A DNA stretch of 64,000 bases from Staphylococcus argenteus (GCF_000236925.1 NC_016941.1:744001-808000); one strand, 5' to 3'; positions 7,896 through 18,035 are shown, numbered from the stretch's first letter. Notes: a model not told the origin generated them from the letters alone. Numbers and translations: made by a program.

Positions 7896-9773
7896 ATGGA
7901 AGCATATAAAATTGAACATTTAAATAAATCATATGCCGATAAAATTATTTTCGATAACCTTGATTTATCAATATCAGAAGGTGAGAAAATTGGTTTAGTC
8001 GGTATAAACGGTACAGGTAAAAGTACGTTATTAAAAGTAATTGGTGGTATTGATGATGATTTTACTGCCAATGTAATGCATCCAAACCAATATCGAATTC
8101 GATATTCGTCTCAAAAACAGGACTTAGATGACGAGATGACTGTTTTCAATGCAGTATTAAGCTCTGATACAACAACATTAAGAATCATTAAGCAATATGA
8201 ACAAGCAGTTCAAGCTTATTCTGTTAATCAAAGTGATCAATTATTTAAGAGAATGATGGACGCACAAGATGCTATGGATCAACATGATGCTTGGGACTAT
8301 AATGCTGAAATTAAAACTATTTTATCAAAATTAGGTATTCATGATACGACAAAGCAAATTAAAGAATTATCGGGTGGACAACAAAAACGTGTTGTTCTGG
8401 CTAAAACGTTAATTGAACAACCAGACTTATTGTTATTAGATGAACCAACGAACCATTTAGATTTTGAATCAATTAATTGGTTAATTAACTACGTAAAACA
8501 ATATCCACACACTGTATTATTTGTAACACATGATAGATATTTTTTAAATGAAGTCTCTACCAGAATTATAGAATTAAAAAGAGGAAAAATAGAAACATAT
8601 CCAGGTAATTATGAATCCTATATTGAAATGCGTGCGGAAAAAGAAGTTACGCTTCAAAAGCAACAACAAAAGCAACGCGCATTATACAAAGAAGAGCTTG
8701 CATGGATGAGAGCAGGTGCTAAAGCACGAACAACAAAACAACAAGCTAGAATTAATCGATTTAATGATTTGGAACAGGAAGTTAATCAACCATTCAAAGA
8801 AGATAAAGGTGAATTGAACCTTGCATATTCAAGGTTAGGTAAACAAGTATTTGAATTAGAAAGTATATCAAAGTCTATTAATGATAAAGTGCTATTCAAA
8901 CACGTGAATGAAATTATCCAAAAAGGTCAACGAATTGGTATTGTAGGTCCTAATGGTGCTGGGAAAACGACTTTATTGAATATTTTGAGTGGAGAAGACC
9001 AATATTTTGAAGGTACATTAAAAACAGGGCAGACAGTTAAAATAGCCTATTTTAAGCAGACAGATGAAACTTTAGATAGAGACATTCGAATGATTGATTA
9101 TTTAAGAGAAGAAAGTGAACTGGCTAAAGAAAAAGATGGTACTTCCGTTTCTATTACACAACTTCTTGAACGATTTTTATTTCCAAGTGCAACTCATGGT
9201 AAAAAAGTTTATAAATTATCAGGTGGTGAACAAAAACGCCTATACTTATTGCGTTTACTAGTCCATCAACCGAATGTTTTATTATTAGATGAGCCTACTA
9301 ATGATTTGGATACTGAAACATTAACAATACTTGAAGATTATATTCATACTTTTGGTGGTACAGTCATTACAGTTAGTCATGATAGATACTTTTTAAATAA
9401 AGTAGCCCAGTTATATTGGTTTATTCATGATGGCAAAATGGAAAAAATTATTGGCACGTTCGAAGATTATGAAAACTATAAAAAGTCCTTAGATAAAAAT
9501 AAAACGGCAATTAAGCAACCAGTAAAAGCATCTACAACTGTACGTAAGAAAAGTGGATTATCATACAAAGAAAAATTAGAGTACGAACAATTATTAGAAC
9601 GTATTGAACAAGCTGAAATACGTATGGAAGAAATTGATTCACTGATGATAGAAGCTAGTGCAGATTATGGGAAAATTAAAGAATTAAATGAAGAAAAAGA
9701 ACAACTGGAAAATCAATATGATATCGACATCACAAGGTGGAGTGAGTTAGAAGAAATTAAAGAACAACAATAA
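7896..9773 (+). CDS. ABC-F family ATPase (Uup-like)
   Basis: About 625 aa with two ABC domains and no membrane segments, so it is a ribosome-associated ABC-F type protein rather than a transporter. Domain 1 has GINGTGKST, LSGGQQKR and LLDEPTNHLDF; domain 2 has GPNGAGKTT, LSGGEQKR and LLDEPTNDLD. Between them is a charged linker (QKQQQKQRALYKEELAW, then ARTTKQQARINRF), and the C-terminus is a predicted coiled coil as in Uup. ATG 7896 is chosen because AAAGGA lies 8 nt upstream; the in-frame ATG at 7890 is only 2 nt from it. recQ follows after 10 nt and is probably co-transcribed. Whether it acts in translation quality control or in DNA transactions cannot be read from sequence. Confidence 0.9.
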   Translation: MEAYKIEHLNKSYADKIIFDNLDLSISEGEKIGLVGINGTGKSTLLKVIGGIDDDFTANVMHPNQYRIRYSSQKQDLDDEMTVFNAVLSSDTTTLRIIKQYEQAVQAYSVNQSDQLFKRMMDAQDAMDQHDAWDYNAEIKTILSKLGIHDTTKQIKELSGGQQKRVVLAKTLIEQPDLLLLDEPTNHLDFESINWLINYVKQYPHTVLFVTHDRYFLNEVSTRIIELKRGKIETYPGNYESYIEMRAEKEVTLQKQQQKQRALYKEELAWMRAGAKARTTKQQARINRFNDLEQEVNQPFKEDKGELNLAYSRLGKQVFELESISKSINDKVLFKHVNEIIQKGQRIGIVGPNGAGKTTLLNILSGEDQYFEGTLKTGQTVKIAYFKQTDETLDRDIRMIDYLREESELAKEKDGTSVSITQLLERFLFPSATHGKKVYKLSGGEQKRLYLLRLLVHQPNVLLLDEPTNDLDTETLTILEDYIHTFGGTVITVSHDRYFLNKVAQLYWFIHDGKMEKIIGTFEDYENYKKSLDKNKTAIKQPVKASTTVRKKSGLSYKEKLEYEQLLERIEQAEIRMEEIDSLMIEASADYGKIKELNEEKEQLENQYDIDITRWSELEEIKEQQ

Positions 9774-9783
9774 GGGGTCAAAT

Positions 9784-11565
9784 ATGATGCAACAAACTTT
9801 ATCGCATTACTTTGGATATGAAACGTTTCGTCCAGGACAAGAAGAAATTATAAGTAAAGTGCTCGACCATCGTAATGTGCTTGGTGTCTTACCAACAGGT
9901 GGTGGTAAGTCGATATGCTATCAAGTACCAGGTTTGATGTTAGGCGGTACAACGATAGTTATAAGTCCTTTGATTTCATTAATGAAAGATCAAGTGGATC
10001 AATTAAAAGCGATGGGTATACAAGCTGCTTTTCTTAATAGCAGTTTGTCACAAAAAGAACAACAACGTATTGAAAAAGAATTATCGAATGGTGAAATTCA
10101 ATTTTTATACGTAGCACCAGAGCGATTTGAAAATCGATATTTTTTAAATTTACTTCAACGTATCAAAATACATTTAATTGCATTTGATGAAGCCCATTGT
10201 ATTTCCAAGTGGGGACATGATTTCAGACCAAGTTATCAAAATGTTATTTCTAAAGTATTTACTTTACCTCAAGATTTTACAATTATTGCGTTAACCGCAA
10301 CGGCAACTGTTGAAGTTCAACAAGATATTAGAGAAAAGTTAAATATTGCTCAAACTGATCAAGTAAAAACAAGTACGAAACGTAGAAATTTGATTTTTAA
10401 AGTTAACCCTACGTATCAACGTCAAAAATATGTCATTGATTACATTAAATCTCACGATGAAGATGCAGGCATCGTTTATTGTTCGACACGTAAACAGGTT
10501 GAAGAACTTAAAGAAGCTTTAGAAAGTCAAAAGATAGAAAGTGTTATATATCATGCAGGTTTAAGTAATAAAGAGCGTGAGGAAGCACAAAACGACTTCT
10601 TATTTGATCGTGTGAAGGTAGTTGTTGCAACAAATGCTTTTGGTATGGGAATTGACAAATCAAATGTTCGTTTTGTTATTCATTATAATATGCCTGGTGA
10701 TTTAGAGTCGTATTATCAAGAAGCAGGACGTGCGGGTCGTGATGGCTTGAAAAGTGAATGTATTTTACTATTTAGCGAACGTGATATCAATTTGCACGAA
10801 TATTTTATAACAGTCTCTCAAGCTGATGATGACTATAAAGATAAAATGGGCGAAAAATTAACTAAAATGATTCAATATACTAAAACGAAAAAGTGTTTAG
10901 AAGCAACAATAGTTCATTATTTTGAACCGAATGAGAAATTAGAAGAATGTGAACAATGTAGTAATTGTGTTCAACAAGATAAATCATATAATATGACTCA
11001 AGAAGCAAAGATGATTATTAGTTGTATTGCGCGTATGAAACAACAGGAAAGCTATAGTGTAATCATTCAGGTGCTTAGAGGTGAAACGACCGATTATATT
11101 AAGTATAAAGGTTATGACCAAATTTCAACCCATGGATTAATGAAAGGTTACACAACATCGGAATTAAGTCATTTAATTGATGAACTAAGGTTTAAAGGAT
11201 TTTTAAATGAAAATGATGAAATATTAATGTGTGACACATCAATTAAAAAATTACTTAGTAATAAGGTAGAAGTTTTTACTACACCATTTAAACAAAAAGC
11301 AACTGAAAAAGTATTTATTAATACAGTTGAAGGTGTTGATCGTGCTTTATTCAGTCAATTAGTGGAAGTTCGTAAAAAATTAAGCGACAAATTAACCATT
11401 GCACCTGTAAGTATTTTTTCGGATTATACACTAGAAGAATTTGCTAAACGTAAACCTGCTTCGAAGCAAGATATGATTAATATTGATGGTGTTGGTAGTT
11501 ATAAGCTAAAACACTATTGCCCAGCATTTTTAGAAACAATCCAAAATTATAAAGCAAAAGTATGA
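9784..11565 (+). CDS. recQ: ATP-dependent DNA helicase RecQ
   Basis: 593 aa, a 3'-5' superfamily 2 helicase for recombination and fork repair. N-terminal core: Walker A LPTGGGKS near residue 40, FDEAHCISKWGHDFRP, then TATATVEVQQDI; helicase C domain with VVVATNAFGMGIDKSNVRFV and QEAGRAGRDG. A cysteine cluster (KCLEAT, then CEQCSNC) forms the RecQ zinc site, followed by a winged helix and an HRDC domain at the C-terminus (KPASKQDMINIDGVG). Translation starts at an ATGATG doublet after AAGGGG. It sits 10 nt after the ABC-F gene. Several RecQ paralogues occur in Firmicutes; the HRDC domain and zinc site point to a full RecQ. Confidence 0.94.
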   Translation: MMQQTLSHYFGYETFRPGQEEIISKVLDHRNVLGVLPTGGGKSICYQVPGLMLGGTTIVISPLISLMKDQVDQLKAMGIQAAFLNSSLSQKEQQRIEKELSNGEIQFLYVAPERFENRYFLNLLQRIKIHLIAFDEAHCISKWGHDFRPSYQNVISKVFTLPQDFTIIALTATATVEVQQDIREKLNIAQTDQVKTSTKRRNLIFKVNPTYQRQKYVIDYIKSHDEDAGIVYCSTRKQVEELKEALESQKIESVIYHAGLSNKEREEAQNDFLFDRVKVVVATNAFGMGIDKSNVRFVIHYNMPGDLESYYQEAGRAGRDGLKSECILLFSERDINLHEYFITVSQADDDYKDKMGEKLTKMIQYTKTKKCLEATIVHYFEPNEKLEECEQCSNCVQQDKSYNMTQEAKMIISCIARMKQQESYSVIIQVLRGETTDYIKYKGYDQISTHGLMKGYTTSELSHLIDELRFKGFLNENDEILMCDTSIKKLLSNKVEVFTTPFKQKATEKVFINTVEGVDRALFSQLVEVRKKLSDKLTIAPVSIFSDYTLEEFAKRKPASKQDMINIDGVGSYKLKHYCPAFLETIQNYKAKV

Positions 11566-11570
11566 TTAGG

Positions 11571-11610
11571 ACACCTAGTAAACATTCATTGTTTTACTGG
11601 GTGTTTTTTC
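11571..11610 (+). terminator. Intrinsic terminator after recQ
   Basis: ACACCTAGTAAACA (11571-11584) pairs with TGTTTTACTGGGTGT (11590-11604), followed by a run of six T. It lies 5 nt after the recQ stop. Confidence 0.85.
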
Positions 11611-11786
11611 TAAATATAAGAAAAATAATCCTAATTTTATACTGAAAATTGTATTTCATTCATTATTTTGATAAAAAACTTCAAATATTAATCATTTAAA
11701 TTTGAAATTTGTAATAAACATGGTTAAATAGGGAATACATACATATAATCTCGGTTTTATGCTATGAGAAAAAAAGAGGTGGCAAA

Positions 11787-12764
11787 GTGATTAAGTTTAA
11801 AAATGTAACTAAACGTTATGGCAAACATGTTGCTGTTGATAACATTAGTTTCAATATTAATGAAGGCGAATTTTTTGTATTAATTGGACCTTCAGGTTGT
11901 GGAAAGACAACAACTTTAAAAATGATAAATCGACTCATTCACTTAAGTGAAGGTTATATTTATTTTAAAGATAAACCAATTAGTGATTATCCTGTGTATG
12001 AGATGCGCTGGGATATTGGCTATGTATTACAGCAGATTGCATTATTCCCACATATGACAATCAAAGAGAATATAGCACAAGTGCCACAAATGAAAAAGTG
12101 GAAAGAAAAAGACATAGATAAAAGAGTGGATGAATTACTTGATATGGTTGGCTTAGAACCAACTAAATATAAAAATAGAAAGCCTGATGAATTATCAGGT
12201 GGTCAACGTCAACGTGTCGGTGTAATACGAGCATTAGCAGCTGACCCTCCAGTTATTTTAATGGATGAACCGTTTAGTGCATTAGATCCAATTAGCCGAG
12301 AAAAATTGCAAGATGATTTAATTGAACTTCAAACAAAAATAAAGAAGACAATTATTTTTGTAACACATGATATTCAAGAAGCTATGAAACTTGGCGATAA
12401 AATTTGTCTTTTAAATGAAGGTCATATTGAACAAATTGATACACCAGAAGGATTTAAAAACAATCCACAGAGTGAATTTGTAAAACAATTTATGGGTAGC
12501 CATTTGGAAGATGAAGCACCATGTGTTGAGCATAATTTAAGTATTCGTGATTTGAATATTATGAGACCTATAGATGAAGTTACATCAACGGGAGATTTTC
12601 CAATTGTAGATGACTATGAACTAGTTGAAAAATTATATCAGCTTTTAGCAGAACACGAACGTGTTATTGTTAAGCGTGAAGACCATGTTGGACAGTATGT
12701 CATTGATAGACAAGATATGTTTAAGTTTTTGTCCCAACAAAAGGGGGTAGCTCAACATGACTAA
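11787..12764 (+). CDS. opuBA: Glycine betaine/carnitine/choline ABC transporter, ATP-binding protein
   Basis: 325 aa; energises import of quaternary ammonium osmoprotectants. Walker A GPSGCGKTT near residues 33-41, signature LSGGQRQR, Walker B VILMDEPFSALDP. The C-terminal 80 residues (from about NIMRPIDEV) resemble the CBS-type regulatory tail of OpuA/OpuC ATPases, but only one such unit is apparent. The start is GTG with AAAGAGGTGG just upstream. The 3' end overlaps the next gene by 8 nt. Exact substrate (betaine, choline or carnitine) cannot be told from sequence. Confidence 0.9.
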   Translation: MIKFKNVTKRYGKHVAVDNISFNINEGEFFVLIGPSGCGKTTTLKMINRLIHLSEGYIYFKDKPISDYPVYEMRWDIGYVLQQIALFPHMTIKENIAQVPQMKKWKEKDIDKRVDELLDMVGLEPTKYKNRKPDELSGGQRQRVGVIRALAADPPVILMDEPFSALDPISREKLQDDLIELQTKIKKTIIFVTHDIQEAMKLGDKICLLNEGHIEQIDTPEGFKNNPQSEFVKQFMGSHLEDEAPCVEHNLSIRDLNIMRPIDEVTSTGDFPIVDDYELVEKLYQLLAEHERVIVKREDHVGQYVIDRQDMFKFLSQQKGVAQHD

Positions 12765-14271
12765 CTTTTTTGAAATACTGGGTGAACGTAAGGGACAATT
12801 ATTATCTACAATGATTGAACATATTCAAATATCATTTATAGCACTATTAATTGCGACTGCGATTGCTGTACCACTTGGTATTTTACTAACTAAAACTAAA
12901 ACGATATCTGAAATCGTAATGAATATTGCAGCAATACTACAAACGATTCCGTCATTAGCATTATTAGGATTAATGATACCGCTATTTGGTATCGGTCGCG
13001 TACCAGCAATTATTGCATTAGTGGTTTATGCGCTGTTGCCTATATTAAGAAATACGTATACTGGTATCAAGGAAGTAGATCCTTCTTTGATTGAAGCAGC
13101 AAAAGGTATAGGGATGAAGCCTTTTAGACGTTTAACTAAGGTTGAATTGCCAATTGCAATGCCTGTAATTATGGCGGGTATTAGAACTGCTATGGTACTT
13201 ATCATTGGTACTGCGACACTTGCCGCATTAATTGGAGCAGGTGGACTAGGAGACTTAATTTTATTAGGTATAGACCGTAACAATGCATCATTAATTTTAT
13301 TAGGTGCTATTCCTGCCGCATTATTAGCAATTATTTTTGATTTAATTTTAAGATTTATGGCTAAATTATCGTATAAAAAATTATTGATGACGTTAGGTGT
13401 CATTGTCATGATTATTATATTGGCCATTGCTATTCCTATGTTTGCGCAAAAAGGAGAAAAAATTACATTAGCTGGTAAACTTGGTTCTGAACCGTCTATT
13501 ATTACGAATATGTACAAAATATTAATTGAAGAAAATACAAATAATACTGTTGAAGTAAAAGATGGAATGGGAAAAACTGCATTTTTATTCAACGCTTTAA
13601 AATCTGATGATATTGATGGCTATTTGGAATTTACGGGTACAGTTTTAGGCGAATTAACAAAAGAACCATTGAAATCAAAAGAAGAGAATAAAGTTTATGA
13701 ACAAGCTAAAACGAGTCTTGAAAAGAAATATCAGATGACAATGTTAAAGCCAATGAAATATAATAACACTTATGCATTAGCAGTAAAACGTGACTTTGCT
13801 AAAAAGCATAATATACGAACAATTGGAGATCTTAATAAAGTTAAGGATCAGCTTAAACCAGGATTTACTTTAGAGTTTAATGATCGTCCAGATGGTTACA
13901 AAGCAATTAAGACAGCGTATAATTTAGACTTGAATAATATACGTACAATGGAACCTAAATTAAGATATCAAGCAATTAATAAAGGTAATATTAATTTAAT
14001 CGATGCGTATTCGACTGACGCAGAATTAAAGCAATATGATATGGTTGTGTTAAAAGATGACAAACATGTATTTCCACCATATCAAGGTGCGCCTTTATTC
14101 AAAGAAAGCTTTTTAAAGAAACATCCAGAAATCATCAAGCCACTAAACAAATTAGCAAACAAAATATCTGATGAAGACATGCAAATGATGAATTACAAAG
14201 TAACAGTCAAAAACGAAGATCCTTACACCGTTGCAAAGGATTATTTAAAAGCAAAAGGGTTAATCAAATAA
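12757..14271 (+). CDS. opuBB: Osmoprotectant ABC transporter, fused permease and substrate-binding protein
   Basis: 504 aa. Residues 1-205 are a membrane permease domain with about five to six helices and the EAA-like loop EAAKGIGMKPFRRLTKVELP; then one more helix (about 210-228) leads to an extracytoplasmic binding domain (from about GEKITLAGKLGSEPSI) of the OpuAC/glycine-betaine binding type. The binding protein is therefore tethered to the permease rather than made as a separate lipoprotein. GGGGG (in AAGGGGGTAGC) at the end of opuBA serves as ribosome site. The two genes form a complete transporter as an ATPase plus fusion. A long hairpin follows the stop. Confidence 0.9.
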   Translation: MTNFFEILGERKGQLLSTMIEHIQISFIALLIATAIAVPLGILLTKTKTISEIVMNIAAILQTIPSLALLGLMIPLFGIGRVPAIIALVVYALLPILRNTYTGIKEVDPSLIEAAKGIGMKPFRRLTKVELPIAMPVIMAGIRTAMVLIIGTATLAALIGAGGLGDLILLGIDRNNASLILLGAIPAALLAIIFDLILRFMAKLSYKKLLMTLGVIVMIIILAIAIPMFAQKGEKITLAGKLGSEPSIITNMYKILIEENTNNTVEVKDGMGKTAFLFNALKSDDIDGYLEFTGTVLGELTKEPLKSKEENKVYEQAKTSLEKKYQMTMLKPMKYNNTYALAVKRDFAKKHNIRTIGDLNKVKDQLKPGFTLEFNDRPDGYKAIKTAYNLDLNNIRTMEPKLRYQAINKGNINLIDAYSTDAELKQYDMVVLKDDKHVFPPYQGAPLFKESFLKKHPEIIKPLNKLANKISDEDMQMMNYKVTVKNEDPYTVAKDYLKAKGLIK

Positions 14272-14275
14272 CGAC

Positions 14276-14324
14276 CAACGCCACATAAGATGAGGTTCAC
14301 CACATTATATCTTATGTGGCGTTG
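14276..14324 (+). terminator. Long stem-loop after opuBB
   Basis: A 16-bp perfect stem (14276-14291 with 14309-14324, core GCCACATAAGAT) with a 17-nt loop, 4 nt after the stop codon. It lacks a proper T-run (CTATATTTAAAT follows), so it may act by stabilising the 3' end as much as by termination. Confidence 0.65.
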
Positions 14325-14511
14325 CTATATTTAAATGTATGTATTTGTTAAGTCTAAACATGCAAACTTAGTGACATATTATGAGCGAGAAATCACAATG
14401 ATACAATTGCAAATTGTGAAAATAGTAGCATTGCATTTTAGAAACATAGAGAGATATAATAAATGTAAGTTTTTTAAAATTTCAGTCAATTTAAAGGAGG
14501 CTGTTTCTATT

Positions 14512-15570
14512 ATGAAAGAACAACTTAATCAATTATCAGCATATCAGCCGGGTTTATCACCAAGGGCATTAAAAGAAAAGTATGGAATTGAAGGAGAATT
14601 ATATAAACTAGCATCGAATGAAAACTTATATGGACCATCGTCTAAAGTAAAAGAAGCAATAACTGCACACTTAGATGAATTATATTATTATCCAGAAACA
14701 GGAGCGCCTACATTGAGAAAGGCGATAAGCAAATTTTTAAACGTGGAACCTTCACGTATATTATTTGGGGCCGGGTTAGATGAAGTTATATTAATGATTT
14801 CAAGGGCAGTATTAAGACCAGGCGACACTATCGTTACAAGTGAAGCTACATTTGGTCAATATTACCATAATGCAATTGTAGAAGCGGCTAATGTTGTACA
14901 AGTTCCTTTAAAAAATGGTGGCTTCGATTTAGAAGGAATTTTAAAAGCAATTGATGAGGATACCGCATTAGTATGGTTATGTAATCCGAATAATCCTATA
15001 GGTACTTATTTCAATCATGAAGCACTTGATTCATTTTTATCTCAAGTACCTTCAAATGTTCCAGTAATTATTGATGAAGCATATTTTGAGTTTGTAACAG
15101 CTCAAGATTTTCCAGATACTTTAGCATTACAGGAAAAATATGACAACGCCTTTTTATTACGTACATTTTCAAAGGCATATGGTTTAGCTGGTTTACGTGT
15201 AGGATATGTTGTTGCGAGTGAACAAGCAATTGAAAAATGGAATATCATTAGACCACCGTTTAATGTTACACGTATTTCTGAATATGCAGCAGTTGCAGCA
15301 TTAGAAGACCAACAGTATTTGAAAGAAATTACTCATAAAAATAGTACTGAACGAGAAAGATTTTATCAATTACCTCAAAGTGAGCATTTTTTACCAAGTC
15401 AAACGAATTTTATATTTGTAAAGACGACAAATGTAAATGAATTGTATGAAGCGCTTCTAAATGTAGGGTGTATTACTCGACCATTTCCAACAGGAGTTAG
15501 AATTACGATTGGATTTAAAGAACAAAATGACAAAATGATAGAGGTATTATCAAATTTTAAATATGAGTAA
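14512..15570 (+). CDS. hisC: Histidinol-phosphate aminotransferase (HisC family)
   Basis: 352 aa class I/II PLP aminotransferase. [11 protein letters not shown] near the N-terminus, [11 protein letters not shown] in the middle and [15 protein letters not shown], with the PLP lysine, are typical of HisC. The ATG at 14512 follows AAAGGAGG by 10 nt; the frame stays open upstream to 14335, but that stretch has no ribosome site and is not protein-like. No other histidine gene lies nearby, so this is an isolated copy; it may serve histidine or aromatic amino acid transamination. An inverted repeat (TCACAAT/ATTGTGA, 14393-14419) lies upstream and could be an operator. Confidence 0.88.
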   Translation: MKEQLNQLSAYQPGLSPRALKEKYGIEGELYKLASNENLYGPSSKVKEAITAHLDELYYYPETGAPTLRKAISKFLNVEPSRILFGAGLDEVILMISRAVLRPGDTIVTSEATFGQYYHNAIVEAANVVQVPLKNGGFDLEGILKAIDEDTALVWLCNPNNPIGTYFNHEALDSFLSQVPSNVPVIIDEAYFEFVTAQDFPDTLALQEKYDNAFLLRTFSKAYGLAGLRVGYVVASEQAIEKWNIIRPPFNVTRISEYAAVAALEDQQYLKEITHKNSTERERFYQLPQSEHFLPSQTNFIFVKTTNVNELYEALLNVGCITRPFPTGVRITIGFKEQNDKMIEVLSNFKYE

Positions 15571-15914
15571 GAATCAAAATAAAATTGTGTGAAAACCTAC
15601 CTTGAATCGGGTGTTGAAGGTATTATGTCATTTATGTCAATAAAAAGAGAAGATTTCAATTGAAAATGAAAAACTTTTATTACACTGGTTTCTATAATTT
15701 AGATATGCCTTAAATTAGTTATTAAGTAATACCATATTGGGTAAATGAAGTGACAACTTAAAGTTGAATTTATTGATACTGATAAAGTTGTTAATTTATT
15801 GATGCTATAAATTTATAATAAAGGTATTGTGATAGTACAAGTCTTATATTATTTTGTCGAACATAAATTTTTGCTATACTGAACCAATACTGATATTTTG
15901 AGGAGAAGATTAAA
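15571..15914. other. Intergenic region between hisC and the deoxyribonucleotidase gene
   Basis: 344 nt, AT-rich, no gene found. A weak interrupted repeat (ACCTTGAATCGGGTGTTGAAGGT near 15598-15622) follows hisC. Near its end TTGTCG and TATACT (about 15856-15882) could form a promoter with short, 15-nt spacing for the next gene. Confidence 0.4.
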
Positions 15915-16457
15915 ATGACCCGTAAATCAATTGCGATTGATATGGATGAAGTACTGGCAGATACATTAGGAGAAATAATTGATGCTGTCAATCATAGGGC
16001 AGATTTAGGTATTAAGATGGAAGCCTTAAATGGTCAAAAGTTAAAACATGTTATTCCAGAACATGATGGTTTAATTACTGAAGTTTTGAGAGAGCCTGGT
16101 TTCTTTAGACATCTTAAAGTGATGCCGCATGCACAAGAAGTTGTTGAAAAATTAACTAAACATTATGATGTGTATATTGCCACAGCTGCAATGGATGTAC
16201 CTACTTCATTTAGCGATAAATATGAATGGTTACTTGAATTCTTTCCATTTTTAGATCCACAACATTTTGTTTTTTGTGGTAGAAAGAATATTGTCAAAAC
16301 CGATTATTTAATTGACGATAATCCCAGACAACTTGAAATTTTTACTGGAACACCAATTATGTTTACTGCGGTGCATAATATAAATGACGATCGTTTTGAA
16401 CGCGTAAATGGTTGGAAAGATGTTGAGCAGTATTTTTTATCAGATATAGATAAGTAG
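15915..16457 (+). CDS. 5'(3')-deoxyribonucleotidase (NT5C type)
   Basis: 180 aa HAD-superfamily phosphatase that removes phosphate from deoxyribonucleoside monophosphates. Motif I is [11 protein letters not shown] at residues 7-17, with the nucleophile and acid aspartates DxDxV; motif II TAAMD at about 95; motif [19 protein letters not shown] near residue 135. AGGAGAAG precedes the ATG by 9 nt. It stands alone; a hairpin with a T-run follows about 135 nt later. Family membership is clear, the physiological substrate is inferred. Confidence 0.88.
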   Translation: MTRKSIAIDMDEVLADTLGEIIDAVNHRADLGIKMEALNGQKLKHVIPEHDGLITEVLREPGFFRHLKVMPHAQEVVEKLTKHYDVYIATAAMDVPTSFSDKYEWLLEFFPFLDPQHFVFCGRKNIVKTDYLIDDNPRQLEIFTGTPIMFTAVHNINDDRFERVNGWKDVEQYFLSDIDK

Positions 16458-16518
16458 AGGTTTATTACTTTTAAACTGAGCTCAATTAACTATTAAATAG
16501 AGTTCCACCAACACGGAT

Positions 16519-16556
16519 TATGTTATGTGTATCATAAGAGGTACATACATAGCATA
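16519..16556 (+). repeat. Imperfect 12-bp hairpin in the 3' region of the nucleotidase gene
   Basis: TATGTTATGTGT pairs with ACATACATAGCATA with two G-U pairs (arms 16519-16530 and about 16543-16556). It lies 60 nt after the stop and 35 nt before a second hairpin. It may be part of a structured 3' UTR or a small RNA. Confidence 0.4.
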
Positions 16557-16591
16557 TAAAAGGGATTCTAAGTACACATATCACAATTTAT

Positions 16592-16646
16592 AAATCGGAT
16601 GAGTGATTTAATCTGTAATAGATTACACACCATCCGATTTTTGTAT
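16592..16646 (+). terminator. Hairpin with T-run, probable terminator
   Basis: AAATCGGATG (16592-16601) and CATCCGATTT (16631-16640) form a perfect 10-bp outer stem, with an inner GTGATT...GATTACAC stem, followed by TTTGTATTT. It would end plus-strand transcripts from the deoxyribonucleotidase gene or from a small RNA in this gap. Confidence 0.65.
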
Positions 16647-16838
16647 TTAAAAGATAGATAGGGCGAATTATCCATGATGATTCAAATTAGAAAAACATTC
16701 ATCAAAGAGGATGTACCAGTTTCATAGTTATTAAATTGTGATATAGATTAATAGACCAATAATTTTATAAAGAATTTGGAAAGGTCATATTATCTATCAC
16801 ATCATCTTGCTGTTAAATGCATAGTCAACTAACTAGCC

Positions 16839-17753
16839 CTATTCATTTACAGTTAGCAATTGAATTGCATTTGGCATAACTTCAATATCAAGAGGTGTTT
16901 CTAATGATATTTCTCCATCTATATCGACCTTCATGACTGGATCAGTTGTCAACGTAATATGTTTACCAGGGATATGCTCTATACCTTGAGTAATTTCATT
17001 CCAATTCATGCTATCACGTTTTTTGAAAATATCATTTAAAATACTGAAACTTTGATCATTAAAAATGAATGTATTTAGTTCGCCATCTTGAGGAGATAAA
17101 TCTGTCAAAGGTATTTTGCTACCTCCAATAAATAGGCCATTTGCCGTCAATATCATTGATGTTTCACCTGTATATGATTGATTATCAACAGATAATTGAT
17201 AATTAAATTGTGTTGGGTTTAACAGCGTTTTAACAGTCGAACCAATGTAACTTAATTTACCAAATATATCTTTTGAACCGTCTTGTACATTTTCAGCATT
17301 TTGAACGATTAAGCCTAAGCCAACAAAATTAAGTGCATATTGTTGATTAACTTTGATGACATCATAAGTTCCGATTTGTGCTGAAATCATTTGCTCACTA
17401 GTTTGTTTATGATTAGGTGCTATATTAAGTGTTTTTGTAAAATCATTAAATGTACCGCCTGGTAATATACCAATAGGTAATTGAAGGTCATATGTCATAA
17501 CGCCATTTATTAGCTCGTTAACGGTACCATCGCCGCCGAGAATAAATAATATGTCTACATCGCTTGCATAGTCTTTAGCTTTGATTTCTTGACAATATTT
17601 AATGATGTCTCCTTCATTTTCACTCAATTGAATAGAAAGATGTTTACAAATTGAACTTAATGCTGTTGTAACTTCCCCAATACCTTGATTAATATTTTTC
17701 AATCCACTGTGTTCATGGTAAAAGAGGACGCCATGGTGATATTTATTTTCCAT
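16839..17753 (-). CDS. Diacylglycerol kinase-like lipid kinase
   Basis: 304 aa protein of the DAGK catalytic family (YegS/BmrU/DgkB group). [17 protein letters not shown] near residues 67-83 is the nucleotide-binding signature, and [15 protein letters not shown] the second conserved block; [18 protein letters not shown] follows in the C-terminal half. It probably phosphorylates a diacylglycerol-like lipid or sphingosine-type substrate at the membrane. It is a single minus-strand gene, tail-to-tail with the deoxyribonucleotidase. I see no strong ribosome site (AGTAGG is the best), and the ATG at 17753 is the first available. It need not be DgkB itself; the family has several paralogues. Confidence 0.88.
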   Translation of the reverse strand: MENKYHHGVLFYHEHSGLKNINQGIGEVTTALSSICKHLSIQLSENEGDIIKYCQEIKAKDYASDVDILFILGGDGTVNELINGVMTYDLQLPIGILPGGTFNDFTKTLNIAPNHKQTSEQMISAQIGTYDVIKVNQQYALNFVGLGLIVQNAENVQDGSKDIFGKLSYIGSTVKTLLNPTQFNYQLSVDNQSYTGETSMILTANGLFIGGSKIPLTDLSPQDGELNTFIFNDQSFSILNDIFKKRDSMNWNEITQGIEHIPGKHITLTTDPVMKVDIDGEISLETPLDIEVMPNAIQLLTVNE

Positions 17754-17847
17754 TATTTAGCCTACTTTCTAAAAATTGATTTACTAACTATATATACCCA
17801 TTTTTAAATGTATATACCAAAGACTCTGTCACATATCAATGATATCG

Positions 17848-18035
17848 GCGCTTGGGGCCCCAACATAGAAGCTGACGGAATGTCAGCGTTCATTAATGTG
17901 CAAATTGGCGGGGAAGGTGACGGAGTATCAGCGTTCATTAATGTGCGAGTTGGAGGGGCCCCGCCGGCAAGGTTGACTAGAATTGAAAAAAGCTTGTTGC
18001 AAGCGCATTTTCATTCAGTCAACTACTGCCAATAT
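17848..18035 (-). repeat. STAR-like GC-rich intergenic repeat element
   Basis: A GC-rich island in AT-rich surroundings. On the minus strand it contains TATGTTGGGGCCCC (17867-17854), fitting the published Staphylococcus aureus repeat consensus TNTGTTGNGGCCCN. Inside are two direct copies of a roughly 43-nt unit (17871-17913 and 17916-17958) sharing TCAGCGTTCATTAATGTGC, a second GGGGCCCC at about 17954-17961, and a tail with inverted repeats (GCTTG/CAAGC at 17992-18004, GTTGACT/AGTCAAC at 17972-18023). An open frame of 108 codons across it is a by-product of the repeat. STAR elements occur in multiple copies between genes; their function is unknown. Confidence 0.85.

Noticed and set aside
13026..13592. 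188-codon antisense frame inside opuBB
   Set aside because: It is the mirror of a strongly conserved permease gene; hydrophobic codons on one strand create open frames on the other.
14335..14511. N-terminal extension of hisC in the same frame
   Set aside because: No ribosome site at 14335, and AAAGGAGG stands correctly before ATG 14512, which gives the normal HisC N-terminus.
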